Shown here: piece after piece, positions 1-8,014 of the stretch
How the letters are laid out: each line of letters begins with the position of its first letter
How positions within the stretch are numbered: the stretch's first letter is position 1
NCBI GenBank assembly: GCA_018673255.1
Contig: JABHDC010000229.1
Span: 1-29,902, forward strand
Length of the DNA: 29,902 nt
Direction: 5' to 3'
Origin: Gemmatimonadota bacterium
GTDB lineage: Bacteria; Latescibacterota; UBA2968; UBA8231
Position numbers and translations under genes: made by a program
Notes under the pieces: model-generated
The model's database searches: none
What the model saw: only the letters and a program-made list of their open reading frames with translations
What the model was told of the DNA's origin: nothing

Positions 1-113
1 ATGGTCTCAGCTATCTGATCGAGAAGATGCAGGGCCAGGGACTGTATGCTCACGTGAATCTGGAAAAGGGCGAACGCTCACAACTGGCCGAATTGGCGAG
101 CAACATCCTGTAG
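1..113 (+). CDS. PhoH-family ATPase, 3' end only (partial)
   Basis: Only the last 36 codons lie in the window; reading starts in frame at position 3 and stops with TAG at 111-113. The visible peptide begins [20 protein letters not shown] and continues [16 protein letters not shown]. This matches the C-terminal end of the PhoH/YlaK family as I know it, where a G-L-[ST]-Y-[VL]-[VI]-E-[KR] segment is followed by H-V-x-L-x-K-x-E-R-S-x-L-A-x-L-A. These proteins are cytoplasmic P-loop ATPases or helicases, often with an N-terminal PIN RNase domain. The ATPase motifs lie outside the window, so family membership rests on this short tail. The next gene follows after 109 nt on the same strand. Confidence 0.68.
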   Translation, partial: GLSYLIEKMQGQGLYAHVNLEKGERSQLAELASNIL

Positions 114-222
114 GATGCCGCCACGTGTGCTGTGTCACACTTGAGGGTTGCAGCAGTCACTATCATTGGGAATCACGCGATAGGTGCGAGTCTTCATTTC
201 CACTTAGGACGAATCTGCCTCT

Positions 223-1788
223 GTGAATGCCATCAGTATGAGCACCCGCGACCTGCGCACACTGCTGCGGGAAGCGGAGAGCACCCAGCAACCGGTCGTC
301 ATCCGGTTCGCGCATGACGTGCCGGGACCCGGTGGCGCCAGCTTTGTCGCCACCAATGTGCGCCTCACCGAACGCCATCTCAACTGGCTCGAGCAGCGCA
401 ATCCGGCTGCCGCATCGCGGCCGACCTACGTCGACGTCATCATCTCCCACGAGTCCCGTTCTGGAAAACCGCGCCCGCTGCGCAGTGAGACCGAGGACAG
501 TGTCGCGCAGCGTCAGCGCAGGGCACATGAGGTCTCCCGTGATGTGGTAAAAAAGGCGGATGAGGTCACGCGCCAGGCGGCCGATGTCTACCACATCGTC
601 GGCAATGACGCCTTCACACAGAAGGCACTGCGCAATCGCGATGTGCAGGAGAATCTGCAGGAACTCAACGACCGCATCACCCATCTGCACACCTCGGTGC
701 GCGATGCCATTGACGAGTATCTCGTCGGCAACACCCTCATCATGGACCTCATCGCCAGACACGATCTGGCGACGCGGACGGTCCAGCACGGGCTCAGTGT
801 CGCCGTCTTCGCCACGGAAATCGCTTCACAGGTCCTGCTGAAGGGCTTTGACAGCGACCAGGAGGCCGAAGACGCTGAGGCGGCTGAGGAACAGCGCCTG
901 CAACTGCTGCGCAAGGATCTGGCCGAGATCTTCCTGGGTGGATTCATGCATGATTGCGGTCTGTGGGCACCGGAAACGCCAGGAGAGAGCCATGAAGCCT
1001 GTGGTGCCCGACTCCTGTGGAATATCCCTGAGATTCAGACCTTCCTGCCCTCCCTGACCAAGATCGTCCTCTTCCATTCCGACATCATCCGCATCGCCGC
1101 CAAGCCGGCTCTCGTCCAGATCATCAATTCACCTGACGACCCCGCCAAGCTCGACTTCCGCGCCGAATTCTATCGCACGCCGGAGGATGCGCGCACGTCC
1201 GTCCGTTTCCAGGGCGATCACACGCGGGCCGAGATCCTCGGGGAGGCCGACCTGCACAAGGTGCTACCCGTCGCTCTGGCCGAATACTGCATCAGCCAGG
1301 CCGAAGGATTCAATGCCCGTTCCATGCCGGAGATCGTCAGTCGACTGGCCAGTCACGCCCAGGCCGGACTCTATCTGCGCTACATTGTGGCTCTCTGCAA
1401 TTCTCAGGTGGAGGTCATCGCCCCGAGACGCGCCTACGTTCGCCTCCAGGGGAATCTGGCCTTCGGCAACCGGCACGTAGATGTCGATGGGTGTGAAGGC
1501 GGTTCGCTCGGGCACGCCGATGACATGTATTCACCGCACCTGATCCTGCTCTTCGCACCCAATTCGGACCTGGATCCGAGTTCGGCGAAACAGCGACTCC
1601 CCTATGCCTCGCCCCATGACGATGGATTCTGGCGTCCCATCAGCGACGCCAGCCGGCGTGCCTACGTCGCTGCAGGACGCCATCGTGACCATGTCGCCCT
1701 GCGAGTCACCGGATTCATGAGCGAGGATATCTACAACAACATCCTCGGCGAATACGAACTGGAACTTCGGCGGCACATGCAGTCATAG
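223..1788 (+). CDS. HD-domain protein, degenerate HD-GYP-like
   Basis: A 521-residue soluble protein. Its centre looks like an HD phosphohydrolase: His189 (TVQHGLSVAVFA), then His243-Asp244 in GGFMHDCGLW, then His257 (ESHEACG) and His285 (VLFHSD). The layout recalls HD-GYP domains, which hydrolyse cyclic di-GMP, but the usual HHE and GYP motifs are absent; FHSD stands where HHE would be. Metal binding through the HD pair is plausible, and the substrate is unknown. Residues 1-150 match no domain I recognise and include a charged, probably helical stretch (about 85-165). The start is GTG at 223, with AGGA about 13 nt upstream; ATG at 238 is an alternative. No signal peptide or membrane segment is visible. 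The K+ channel gene follows after 60 nt. Confidence 0.72.
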   Translation: MNAISMSTRDLRTLLREAESTQQPVVIRFAHDVPGPGGASFVATNVRLTERHLNWLEQRNPAAASRPTYVDVIISHESRSGKPRPLRSETEDSVAQRQRRAHEVSRDVVKKADEVTRQAADVYHIVGNDAFTQKALRNRDVQENLQELNDRITHLHTSVRDAIDEYLVGNTLIMDLIARHDLATRTVQHGLSVAVFATEIASQVLLKGFDSDQEAEDAEAAEEQRLQLLRKDLAEIFLGGFMHDCGLWAPETPGESHEACGARLLWNIPEIQTFLPSLTKIVLFHSDIIRIAAKPALVQIINSPDDPAKLDFRAEFYRTPEDARTSVRFQGDHTRAEILGEADLHKVLPVALAEYCISQAEGFNARSMPEIVSRLASHAQAGLYLRYIVALCNSQVEVIAPRRAYVRLQGNLAFGNRHVDVDGCEGGSLGHADDMYSPHLILLFAPNSDLDPSSAKQRLPYASPHDDGFWRPISDASRRAYVAAGRHRDHVALRVTGFMSEDIYNNILGEYELELRRHMQS

Positions 1789-1848
1789 CGCAGTAGAGCG
1801 CCGATCCCGCAGCACCGCTATCTTTGGCGCACTCCAGGACTGCATGAC

Positions 1849-2703
1849 ATGACCGATCCGGCACATCCTCATGCTCGAAATGAACGTCGCCAACGCGCAA
1901 GCTGGCGACGTGATCTGTATCGGATCATCTTCGAAGCCGACTCCGGCACAGGCAAATTCTTCGATGTCGCCCTGCTGTGGGCCATCGGCCTGAGCGTCGT
2001 CGCCGTGATGCTGGAAAGCGTCAGCGACATCCGAGAGCAGCACGGCGATGCCCTGCGCACATTCGAGTGGATCGTCACGGCGGTCTTCACGATCGAGTTC
2101 GTCCTGCGGCTGATCGCCGCCGCCCGACCGCTCAGGTATGCGACGAGTTTCTTTGGCGTCGTCGACGTACTCGCCATCCTGCCCACCTATCTGAGTCTCT
2201 TCTTCACCGGCACCCATTCGCTGCTGATCATCCGTGCCCTGAGGCTGCTGCGGATCTTCCGGATTCTGAAACTCGCCCAGTACGTAGGCGAGGCACGATT
2301 GCTGGCGGCCGCACTGAGATCCAGTTCGCGAAAGATCTTCATCTTCCTCGGCACGGTCTTCACGATTCAGCTCATCGTGGGATCCCTGATGTATCTGATC
2401 GAGGGTGAAGAGAGTGGCTTCACCAGCATTCCCCAGGGCGTCTACTGGGCGATCGTCACCATGACGACGGTCGGGTATGGCGACATCACCCCGGTCACCG
2501 CCTTCGGCAAGTTGCTCGCCGCGTGTGTGATGATCACCGGTTTTGGCATCATCGCCGTTCCCACAGGGCTCGTCGTCTCCGAACTCGGCCAGGTCAAGAA
2601 GAATGCCACGACGACACGTTGCTGCTCCAACTGCATGGGTGAGGGCCACGACGACGACGCCCAGTTCTGCAAGCATTGCGGCGACGACCTCGCAGGTCTC
2701 TAG
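1849..2703 (+). CDS. Voltage-gated-type K+ channel with C-terminal zinc ribbon
   Basis: A 284-residue ion channel of the six-transmembrane Kv-like type. Hydrophobic segments fall near residues 38-55, 74-92, 101-120, 122-141 (S4), 163-184 (S5) and 220-245 (S6). S4 carries regularly spaced arginines (RALRLLRIFRILK), the mark of a voltage sensor. The pore holds the K+ selectivity filter TMTTVGYGD (filter residues 207-212). Unusually, the short cytoplasmic tail ends in a zinc-ribbon-like pattern, Cys259-x2-Cys262 and Cys274-x2-Cys277. Such a tail could act as a metal- or redox-sensing gate or a tetramer contact; this is inference. ATG at 1849 has AGGA about 10 nt upstream. A strong hairpin 31 nt after the stop ends the transcript. 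Confidence 0.92.
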   Translation: MTDPAHPHARNERRQRASWRRDLYRIIFEADSGTGKFFDVALLWAIGLSVVAVMLESVSDIREQHGDALRTFEWIVTAVFTIEFVLRLIAAARPLRYATSFFGVVDVLAILPTYLSLFFTGTHSLLIIRALRLLRIFRILKLAQYVGEARLLAAALRSSSRKIFIFLGTVFTIQLIVGSLMYLIEGEESGFTSIPQGVYWAIVTMTTVGYGDITPVTAFGKLLAACVMITGFGIIAVPTGLVVSELGQVKKNATTTRCCSNCMGEGHDDDAQFCKHCGDDLAGL

Positions 2704-2733
2704 ACCCACCGAAGTCACCGGACCGAACACAGA

Positions 2734-2767
2734 ACAGGCCCCGTATCCATCCGGATACGGGGCCTGT
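2734..2767. terminator. Bidirectional terminator between convergent genes
   Basis: A perfect 15-bp inverted repeat (2734-2748 pairs with 2753-2767) with a 4-nt loop, ATCC. It lies between the stop of the K+ channel gene (plus strand) and the stop of the TPR gene (minus strand), so it can end both transcripts. There is no long U-run on either side; a short T-rich stretch follows on the minus strand. Confidence 0.8.
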
Positions 2768-2790
2768 CGTCATTGGAGCCGACGGTCAAC

Positions 2791-3594
2791 TCAGTCTACG
2801 TCGGGTGGGCCCGCCGATTGACGTGTCTTGCGTAAAGCCGCCAGCAAGTCCTCGGCTGCTTCGCCTTCTTCGCCCGGCGCCAGGCGGCGATAACTCGACA
2901 GGGCATCGATCGCTGCGCCGTAGTCGCCCTGCATGGCCAGGGCCAGACCGAGATTGAAGAAGATGTTGCGAAATTCCGGGGCAATCTCCGCGGCCATCTC
3001 GTAGTGCACTCTGGCTGGATCGTACCGACCGGTATCGAAGTAGAGATTGGCGAGGTTGTAGTGCGATTCCCAGTGCCGCTGATCGTGTTTCAATGCCGTA
3101 CGGAAGCAGTCGAAAGCAGCTTCCACATTGCCACTCAGGTAGTCGATGATGCCGAGATTGCAGCTGGCATCGGCCACACGATCATCAGCGGCAATCGCCG
3201 CCTCGTAGTGTGAACGGGCATGGTCGACCTGCCCCTCCTCGTCTCGCAGCAGGCCTTCTTCGAAGGGGTCCAGACGCTGAGGAAACGCCAGCACCTTGCC
3301 CGGCGGGAACAGATCCAGCTGATGTTCGGGTTCCTTCTTCTTGCGACTGCGCCGCACGCGCGTGAAGCCGAACTTCGGAGGCTGCCTCACCTGCTCAGTC
3401 GCAGGTGGCTCACTCATGGCCGCAGCTGACGCCGGTCCGGACTGGGCATTGGCCTCCGGGTCAAAATCCGGTTCGATCGTGACCACGTCATCCAGATCGA
3501 AATCGTCCTCGTCGACACCCCCTGCCAGGCTGTCCAGCCTGTCAGATGCAACTTCGCCCGAATCGTCGGTCGGGAACTGCAGAATCTTCGCCAT
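2791..3594 (-). CDS. TPR-repeat protein, last gene of the ligD-ku operon
   Basis: A 267-residue soluble protein. Residues 1-95 are low-complexity and acidic, followed by a basic patch (RVRRSRKKKE, about 79-89). From about residue 108 to 242 there are roughly four tetratricopeptide repeats with typical positions, such as HYNLANLYFDTGRYDPARVHYE and IFFNLGLALAMQGDYGAAID. TPRs form helical scaffolds for protein binding. The gene starts 12 nt after the ku stop, with a GAGGGGG Shine-Dalgarno just before ATG, so it is almost certainly cotranscribed with ku and ligD. It could be an accessory factor for end joining; this rests on position only. It ends just before the bidirectional terminator. Confidence 0.85.
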   Translation of the reverse strand: MAKILQFPTDDSGEVASDRLDSLAGGVDEDDFDLDDVVTIEPDFDPEANAQSGPASAAAMSEPPATEQVRQPPKFGFTRVRRSRKKKEPEHQLDLFPPGKVLAFPQRLDPFEEGLLRDEEGQVDHARSHYEAAIAADDRVADASCNLGIIDYLSGNVEAAFDCFRTALKHDQRHWESHYNLANLYFDTGRYDPARVHYEMAAEIAPEFRNIFFNLGLALAMQGDYGAAIDALSSYRRLAPGEEGEAAEDLLAALRKTRQSAGPPDVD

Positions 3595-3606
3595 ACCCCC
3601 TCGTCC

Positions 3607-4563
3607 CTATGCTGCCTTCGTCTTCGCTTTGGCTTTTGCAGCAGACTTCTTCTTCGCTGCCGGTTTCTTCTTGGCCGCTGCCTTGGCTGCCGTCTTTTTC
3701 GCCGGTGCTGCTTCCTCGTCGACGCTCTCAACGCCTTCATCGGCCTCTTCGGCGTCACCTGTGGCCCGCTCCATCGGCTTGGCCGCACCTGAGGCGGCCG
3801 CGATGCTCTCCTTCAACGCCGTCATGATATCCACGACGGGCTTCACCTCATCCTCCGCCGCCTGCACGACTTCCTTGCCGTCGACCTTGGCCTGGATCAT
3901 CTCGTGGACCGCCGCGTGGTAGGTGTCCTTGATCTCGATATCCGCCAGATCCTTCGACATGGAATCGATCAGCGACTGCGCCAGCTTGAGCTCGTCAGCG
4001 CTGACATCGGCATCGGCCAGTCCCGGCACTTCATCCATCTTCCGCAGGAACTGCGGGTAGCGGACCTTGTAGATGACGATACCCTGGCCCTGGGCGCCGA
4101 TGAGGACCATATCCTCTCGATCTCGCAGCACGACCTTGCCGACACCGAGTTTGCCACTCTCGGTCAAAGCCTGCGACAACAGTGCGAAGACCTTGACGGC
4201 CACGTCGCCATCTGGACCGGCGTAGTAGGGCGTATCGTACAGACTGACATCCACCTGCGCCGCGTCAACGAAACCCTCGATCTCGATGATCTTCGTGCTC
4301 TTCAGCTTCACCTTCTCGAAGTCTTCATCGTCTACGACAACGTATTCATCCGGTGCGTATTCATACCCCTTGATGATCTCATCACCCGACAGCGTCTCCG
4401 AACAGCTGCGGCAGACCTTTTCATACTTGATCCGGCCATTGTCCTGCTTGTGCAACTGATTGAAACGGATACTCGATCCGGAATCGACGGCATTGTAGAG
4501 CCGCACAGGGATCGTCACCATCGAGAATCGGATGTGGCCCTTCCAGAGAGATCTCATGTTCAT
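3607..4563 (-). CDS. ku: Non-homologous end-joining protein Ku
   Basis: A 318-residue bacterial Ku, the homodimeric ring that threads onto double-strand DNA ends and recruits LigD. The N-terminus MNMRSLWKGHIRFSMVTIPV is diagnostic of the family. The Ku core spans about residues 1-250, with a Cys51-x2-Cys54 pair near the start. An acidic linker (about 269-285) leads to a Lys/Ala-rich tail (about 287-318), the C-terminal extension known in many bacterial Ku proteins to aid DNA binding. The reading frame stays open upstream to 4734, overlapping the end of ligD, but the family start and a GTGAGG Shine-Dalgarno about 9 nt upstream place the start at 4563. The gene lies 109 nt after ligD and 12 nt before the TPR gene. 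Confidence 0.97.
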   Translation of the reverse strand: MNMRSLWKGHIRFSMVTIPVRLYNAVDSGSSIRFNQLHKQDNGRIKYEKVCRSCSETLSGDEIIKGYEYAPDEYVVVDDEDFEKVKLKSTKIIEIEGFVDAAQVDVSLYDTPYYAGPDGDVAVKVFALLSQALTESGKLGVGKVVLRDREDMVLIGAQGQGIVIYKVRYPQFLRKMDEVPGLADADVSADELKLAQSLIDSMSKDLADIEIKDTYHAAVHEMIQAKVDGKEVVQAAEDEVKPVVDIMTALKESIAAASGAAKPMERATGDAEEADEGVESVDEEAAPAKKTAAKAAAKKKPAAKKKSAAKAKAKTKAA

Positions 4564-4590
4564 GATTGCTGGCCTCACACGTTGAAAGAT

Positions 4591-4669
4591 CCGGGTTGCA
4601 GTCCCGGACCGAAGGCATCCAGGCTGAGGGGGAGTGATCCAGGCTGTGATCAGGCCCAGGCTGTGATCA
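4591..4669. repeat. Hairpin and tandem repeats in the ligD-ku spacer
   Basis: The 109-nt gap between ligD and ku holds two exact 14-nt direct repeats, CCAGGCTGTGATCA, at 4639-4652 and 4656-4669 (period 17). A third, diverged copy begins at 4619. A short hairpin, CCGGG/CCCGG with a 7-nt loop, lies at 4591-4607. All are in the leader just upstream of the ku Shine-Dalgarno. They may be protein-binding repeats or RNA structures that set the Ku:LigD ratio; no function is shown. Confidence 0.6.
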
Positions 4670-4672
4670 AAC

Positions 4673-7024
4673 TCAGTCTGCTTCAGAAAGATCGGGACGC
4701 ATCCGCAGGAACACCGGCTCGCGCAGCGTGCCATTGTTCGTGACGGACGCGTATTGCACTTCGCAGAACAAGGACGGGGTCACCCAGATCGTCTGTGCAT
4801 CGTCCGGCGGTTTCCACTCAAATGGCCGCTCTGCCTTCTCGAGGGCCTGCACATCAGCAAAAACCGACGTCAGCGTACGATCATCAAAACCACCACCCAC
4901 CTTGCCCAGATAACGCAGGTCGGCATCCTCATCATCGATGGCGATATGCAGGGCACCGAAGGCCTGAGCGCGATCACCCTTACCCTCAGTATAGCCGATG
5001 ATCCGGCATTCCAACGTCTGCCGAACCTTGACTTTCACCCACGCCGAACTGCGTCGTCCGGGAAGATAGCCAGCCCCCCGCTCCTTCGCCACAATTCCTT
5101 CCAGCCCAAGCGTTTTGGCCGCTTCGAAGAGACCATCACCATCATCGACCGACTCGCTGACACGGTAGGCAGCGCCGGGTTTGATCGCATCCACGAGCCA
5201 TTCCCGTCGCCGTTCGACCGGATCTCCCGTCAGGGCCCGACCATCCAGATAGAGACAGTCAAACAGATAACACACCGCAGGGCGTCGGGCCCTGGCGCGC
5301 TCGATCCCCTTCTCGCCCCGGGCATGTAATCGTCCCATGACGTCGGTGAAGATGGGCTTGCCCGCCTCATCGAGACAGACGATCTCGCCATCAAAGAGGG
5401 CCGCGTTCGCCCGGAAGGCCTCTTCGGGAAGCTGCAACTCGGGGAAGTATTCGGTCACATCGCGCTGAGATCGCGTCCGGATTCGAACCTGCCCGTCATC
5501 GACAGAGACCAGGGCGCGCACACCATCCCACTTCAGCTCGTAGATCCATTCACTACCCCGCGGCACACTGGGCTGAGAGTCGCACAGCATCGGCTCGATC
5601 CTGTCGTTGAGCCAGTCGACCTGCGGCGTATCGACGCGCTCGATGATCCAGTCCTTGCCACGTGTATTGAACATGCGGTATTCGGCAGTCAGGACCTTCG
5701 ACTGCAACCGAAAGTAGAAAGACCCGTCCTTCTTATTCTTGGTGATCTCGTAGCGGCCAATCGCGTAGACCCACATGGGACCGGCCCCATATTCGCCCTT
5801 CGGGATCTCCCCTTCAAAGGTCAGATACTCGAGTGGGTGATCCTCGACATTGACCGCCAGTCGTTTGATCCCCGGGCGTGGTGGCAACCCCTTCGGAATC
5901 GCCCACGACCGCAGAGCGCCATCTTTCTCGAGGCGCAGATCGTAGTGTAGCCGTGAGGCGTGATGGCGGTGCACGACAAACGCATTGCCCTCGCCATCGA
6001 GATATTCTGCGCCCGGTTCAGGCGTCTTGTCGAAGGACCGTTTCTTCTCGTAGTCCTCCAGTTGATCCGGCGTCTTGTGCGTCCGGCTCTTGCCGACATC
6101 CCGTTTCTGGCCCGCTGGCGCCGTCCGATCTGTGTGCAGACGGACGGCATAGGCCGCCATCGACTCCCACGGATCGCCATCCGCCGCCAACGCCTCGGGA
6201 ACCGTGTGGACATTGAAGTCACGCGGATTTTCGAGGACCTCCAGACGCTCCCAGGTCAACGGCATCGACACCGGTGCCCCGGCACTCCCCCGGACCGAAT
6301 ACGGCGCGACGATCGTCTGTGATGGACGATTCCGATAGACGTCGATGAGCACCTTGTCTGGACGTTTGTCCTTGCGAATCTCCAGGGTCGTCGTCGTCTT
6401 GCGGGAACGCACGAAGGGCTGGGCCAGGGTCTTGGCCATATCGAAGACCTCGTCAAAGCCATAACGCGGCTCCAGCGGCACCACGACGTGCACCCCCTTA
6501 CGCCCCGTCGTCTTCACGAAGCAGTGATAGCCGTGCCCCTCCAGATATTCCTTCAACTCAAAGGACAGTGCCACCACATCCGGGAAGGGATACCCCTCGG
6601 GTGGATCCAGATCGAAAACGACGTAGTCGGGTTTGTCGAAGTGCGGTCGACGCGCATGGATATGGTGCAATTCGATACAGGCGTGATTGGCAAACCACAC
6701 CATTGACGCCTCATCGGCCGCCAGCAGATAGTCGATCCGTTTCCCCTCTGCCGCTTCGTCGCCCAGCTTCTCGTGGTCGATCCAGTCCGGACAGTAACGA
6801 GGGCGATTCTTCTGGAAGAAGCTCTCCCCATCGATCCCATCCGGAAACCGCACGAAGGACAGAGGCCGTCCCTTGATGTGGGCGAGAATCGTGGGAGCGA
6901 TCGTCAGGTAATACTGGATCAGTTCCGCTTTGACGAAACCGTCGTCTGGCCACAACACCTTCTCGAGATTCGTCAACTCGATCGTGTGTTTGCCCACCTG
7001 TGTCCGCTGTTTGGTCTTGGCCAT
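4673..7024 (-). CDS. ligD: Multifunctional DNA ligase D (POL-PE-LIG order)
   Basis: A 783-residue LigD, the ATP-dependent ligase of bacterial NHEJ. The order is polymerase, phosphoesterase, ligase, as in Mycobacterium rather than Pseudomonas. POL (about 10-300) is of primase type with Asp138/Asp140 in FDLDPPEG and Asp228 (LIDVYRN). PE (about 345-465) has HRHHASRLHYDLRLE (His354, His360, Asp362), His396 (DHPLEY) and the GEYGAG loop. LIG (about 475-783) has the adenylation lysine Lys498 in ELKWDG, DGEIV (545-549), EGIVAK (642-647) and WVKVK, then an OB fold. All main catalytic motifs appear intact. It fills gaps, trims 3' ends and seals breaks held by Ku. It is first in a ligD-ku-TPR operon and divergent from the nuclease gene; a weak AGG lies about 10 nt before ATG. 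Confidence 0.97.
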   Translation of the reverse strand: MAKTKQRTQVGKHTIELTNLEKVLWPDDGFVKAELIQYYLTIAPTILAHIKGRPLSFVRFPDGIDGESFFQKNRPRYCPDWIDHEKLGDEAAEGKRIDYLLAADEASMVWFANHACIELHHIHARRPHFDKPDYVVFDLDPPEGYPFPDVVALSFELKEYLEGHGYHCFVKTTGRKGVHVVVPLEPRYGFDEVFDMAKTLAQPFVRSRKTTTTLEIRKDKRPDKVLIDVYRNRPSQTIVAPYSVRGSAGAPVSMPLTWERLEVLENPRDFNVHTVPEALAADGDPWESMAAYAVRLHTDRTAPAGQKRDVGKSRTHKTPDQLEDYEKKRSFDKTPEPGAEYLDGEGNAFVVHRHHASRLHYDLRLEKDGALRSWAIPKGLPPRPGIKRLAVNVEDHPLEYLTFEGEIPKGEYGAGPMWVYAIGRYEITKNKKDGSFYFRLQSKVLTAEYRMFNTRGKDWIIERVDTPQVDWLNDRIEPMLCDSQPSVPRGSEWIYELKWDGVRALVSVDDGQVRIRTRSQRDVTEYFPELQLPEEAFRANAALFDGEIVCLDEAGKPIFTDVMGRLHARGEKGIERARARRPAVCYLFDCLYLDGRALTGDPVERRREWLVDAIKPGAAYRVSESVDDGDGLFEAAKTLGLEGIVAKERGAGYLPGRRSSAWVKVKVRQTLECRIIGYTEGKGDRAQAFGALHIAIDDEDADLRYLGKVGGGFDDRTLTSVFADVQALEKAERPFEWKPPDDAQTIWVTPSLFCEVQYASVTNNGTLREPVFLRMRPDLSEAD

Positions 7025-7176
7025 GGAGCGAACCTACTAAAGCCCACAGGGGACCGGCAATCCGAGGTGCGGATATTGACCGTCGCCACCCGATGATCTT
7101 CTGTCTGGCAGTGATTCAGCTCCGGGTGCCGCAAGGTCTTGGAGCCATCGAAGCCGGGGAGGGCTCAGAGGCGACC

Positions 7177-7761
7177 ATGCCAGACCAACCAGCATCACGT
7201 CCACTTCGTGCCTACTTCGGTGACCCCTTCACCTATCGCGTCGTCGAAGACGCCCTGGATCCGGATGGGCCGCCAGCCATCGATCTTGGTTTTCTCTGCG
7301 CCTGGATGCCCGGACAGGACCTGCCCGGTTTCGACAACGCCAGACCGGGCCATTCGGTCACCATCGACCCCGTCCACGCCACGGCCACAGTGCGTACCGA
7401 CAAACCCCGCCTGTGGACCTACGTCGCCCAGGTGCGGCGTATCATCGACGGCGACACCCTCGACGTCGTCGTCAATCTCGGGTTGGGCCACTACACCACT
7501 ACCCGTCTGCGCCTGCGCGGCATCGACACGCCTGAGCTCTACACCGAGGCCGGCCGCCAGGCAAAAGCCTTCGTCGAGTCGGCACTCGAAGACGTCGACT
7601 GCATCGTCATCACGACGAAGCGCACCAACAACTACGGACGCTACCTGGCCGACGTGAAGTATCTCGCTGGGGCACACGGCCCCAAGCAGGTCATTGCGAA
7701 GGGCACCTTCCTGAACCGTCAACTCCTCGACGAGGGATTGGCTGCGCCCTACGTCGGCTGA
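7177..7761 (+). CDS. Staphylococcal-nuclease-like (SNase/thermonuclease) protein
   Basis: A 194-residue protein whose C-terminal half (about 82-190) is an SNase domain, a Ca-dependent phosphodiesterase fold that cuts DNA or RNA. Catalytic positions of the family are present: Asp93 (IIDGDTL), Arg112, Asp117 and Glu120 (LRLRGIDTPE) and Arg155 (NNYGRYLA). There is no signal peptide, unlike many secreted SNases, so a cytoplasmic role is likely. The first 80 residues match nothing I recognise. ATG at 7177 has AGAGG 5 nt upstream; the frame is open from 7000, but that would overlap the 5' end of the divergent ligD. Being head-to-head with ligD suggests shared control with DNA repair, as inference. 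Its last 109 bp recur at 8454-8562. Confidence 0.88.
   Translation: MPDQPASRPLRAYFGDPFTYRVVEDALDPDGPPAIDLGFLCAWMPGQDLPGFDNARPGHSVTIDPVHATATVRTDKPRLWTYVAQVRRIIDGDTLDVVVNLGLGHYTTTRLRLRGIDTPELYTEAGRQAKAFVESALEDVDCIVITTKRTNNYGRYLADVKYLAGAHGPKQVIAKGTFLNRQLLDEGLAAPYVG
7653..7761 (+). repeat. Direct repeat, left copy (3' end of the nuclease gene)
   Basis: This 109-nt stretch, ending exactly at the nuclease stop codon, is 104/109 identical by eye to 8454-8562, with no gaps. The repeats are in direct orientation, 801 bp apart, and enclose vapBC. Similarity ends close to the stop codon on the right and at 7653 on the left. Confidence 0.93.
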
Positions 7762-7804
7762 GGTTCACGTTGACATGGAATCTTATCTCCGGCACATTGG
7801 AAGC

Positions 7805-8008
7805 ATGAAGACGACAATTGATATTCCAAATAAGGTCCTTGAGGAAGCCATGGAGTTCACAGGCGCCAGTACCAAGCGAGAGGCGATCGTGACCGCGGTG
7901 AGCGACTACAATGACCGAAAGAAGATGGCTCGGCTCGCCAGGCATCTTGGCACCTGCGGCGAACTGATGACGCCTGCCGAACTCGAGCAACTTCGGTCGG
8001 ACGACTGA
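7805..8008 (+). CDS. vapB: VapB-family antitoxin
   Basis: A 67-residue protein beginning MKTTIDIPNKVLEEAMEFTG, with the TKREAIVTAV segment typical of the short VapB antitoxins that pair with PIN toxins. The N-terminal beta strand plus two helices fit a ribbon-helix-helix DNA-binding fold; the C-terminal half, ending in ELMTPAELEQLRSDD, would wrap the toxin. ATG at 7805 with GGA just upstream is preferred over ATG at 7775. It would neutralise VapC and repress its own promoter. The toxin gene starts 6 nt after its stop. The pair is enclosed by 109-bp direct repeats. Confidence 0.9.
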   Translation: MKTTIDIPNKVLEEAMEFTGASTKREAIVTAVSDYNDRKKMARLARHLGTCGELMTPAELEQLRSDD

Positions 8009-8014
8009 TCCTTC

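Noticed and set aside
1783..2730. Minus-strand open frame of 315 codons opposite the K+ channel
   Set aside because: Antisense shadow; Asp/Gln-rich sequence with no domain, and it runs over the terminator.
4564..4734. Upstream extension of ku by 57 codons
   Set aside because: It overlaps the end of ligD, lacks Ku-like sequence, and a good Shine-Dalgarno precedes 4563.
3904..4743. Plus-strand open frame of 279 codons opposite ku
   Set aside because: Shadow of the firmly identified ku gene.
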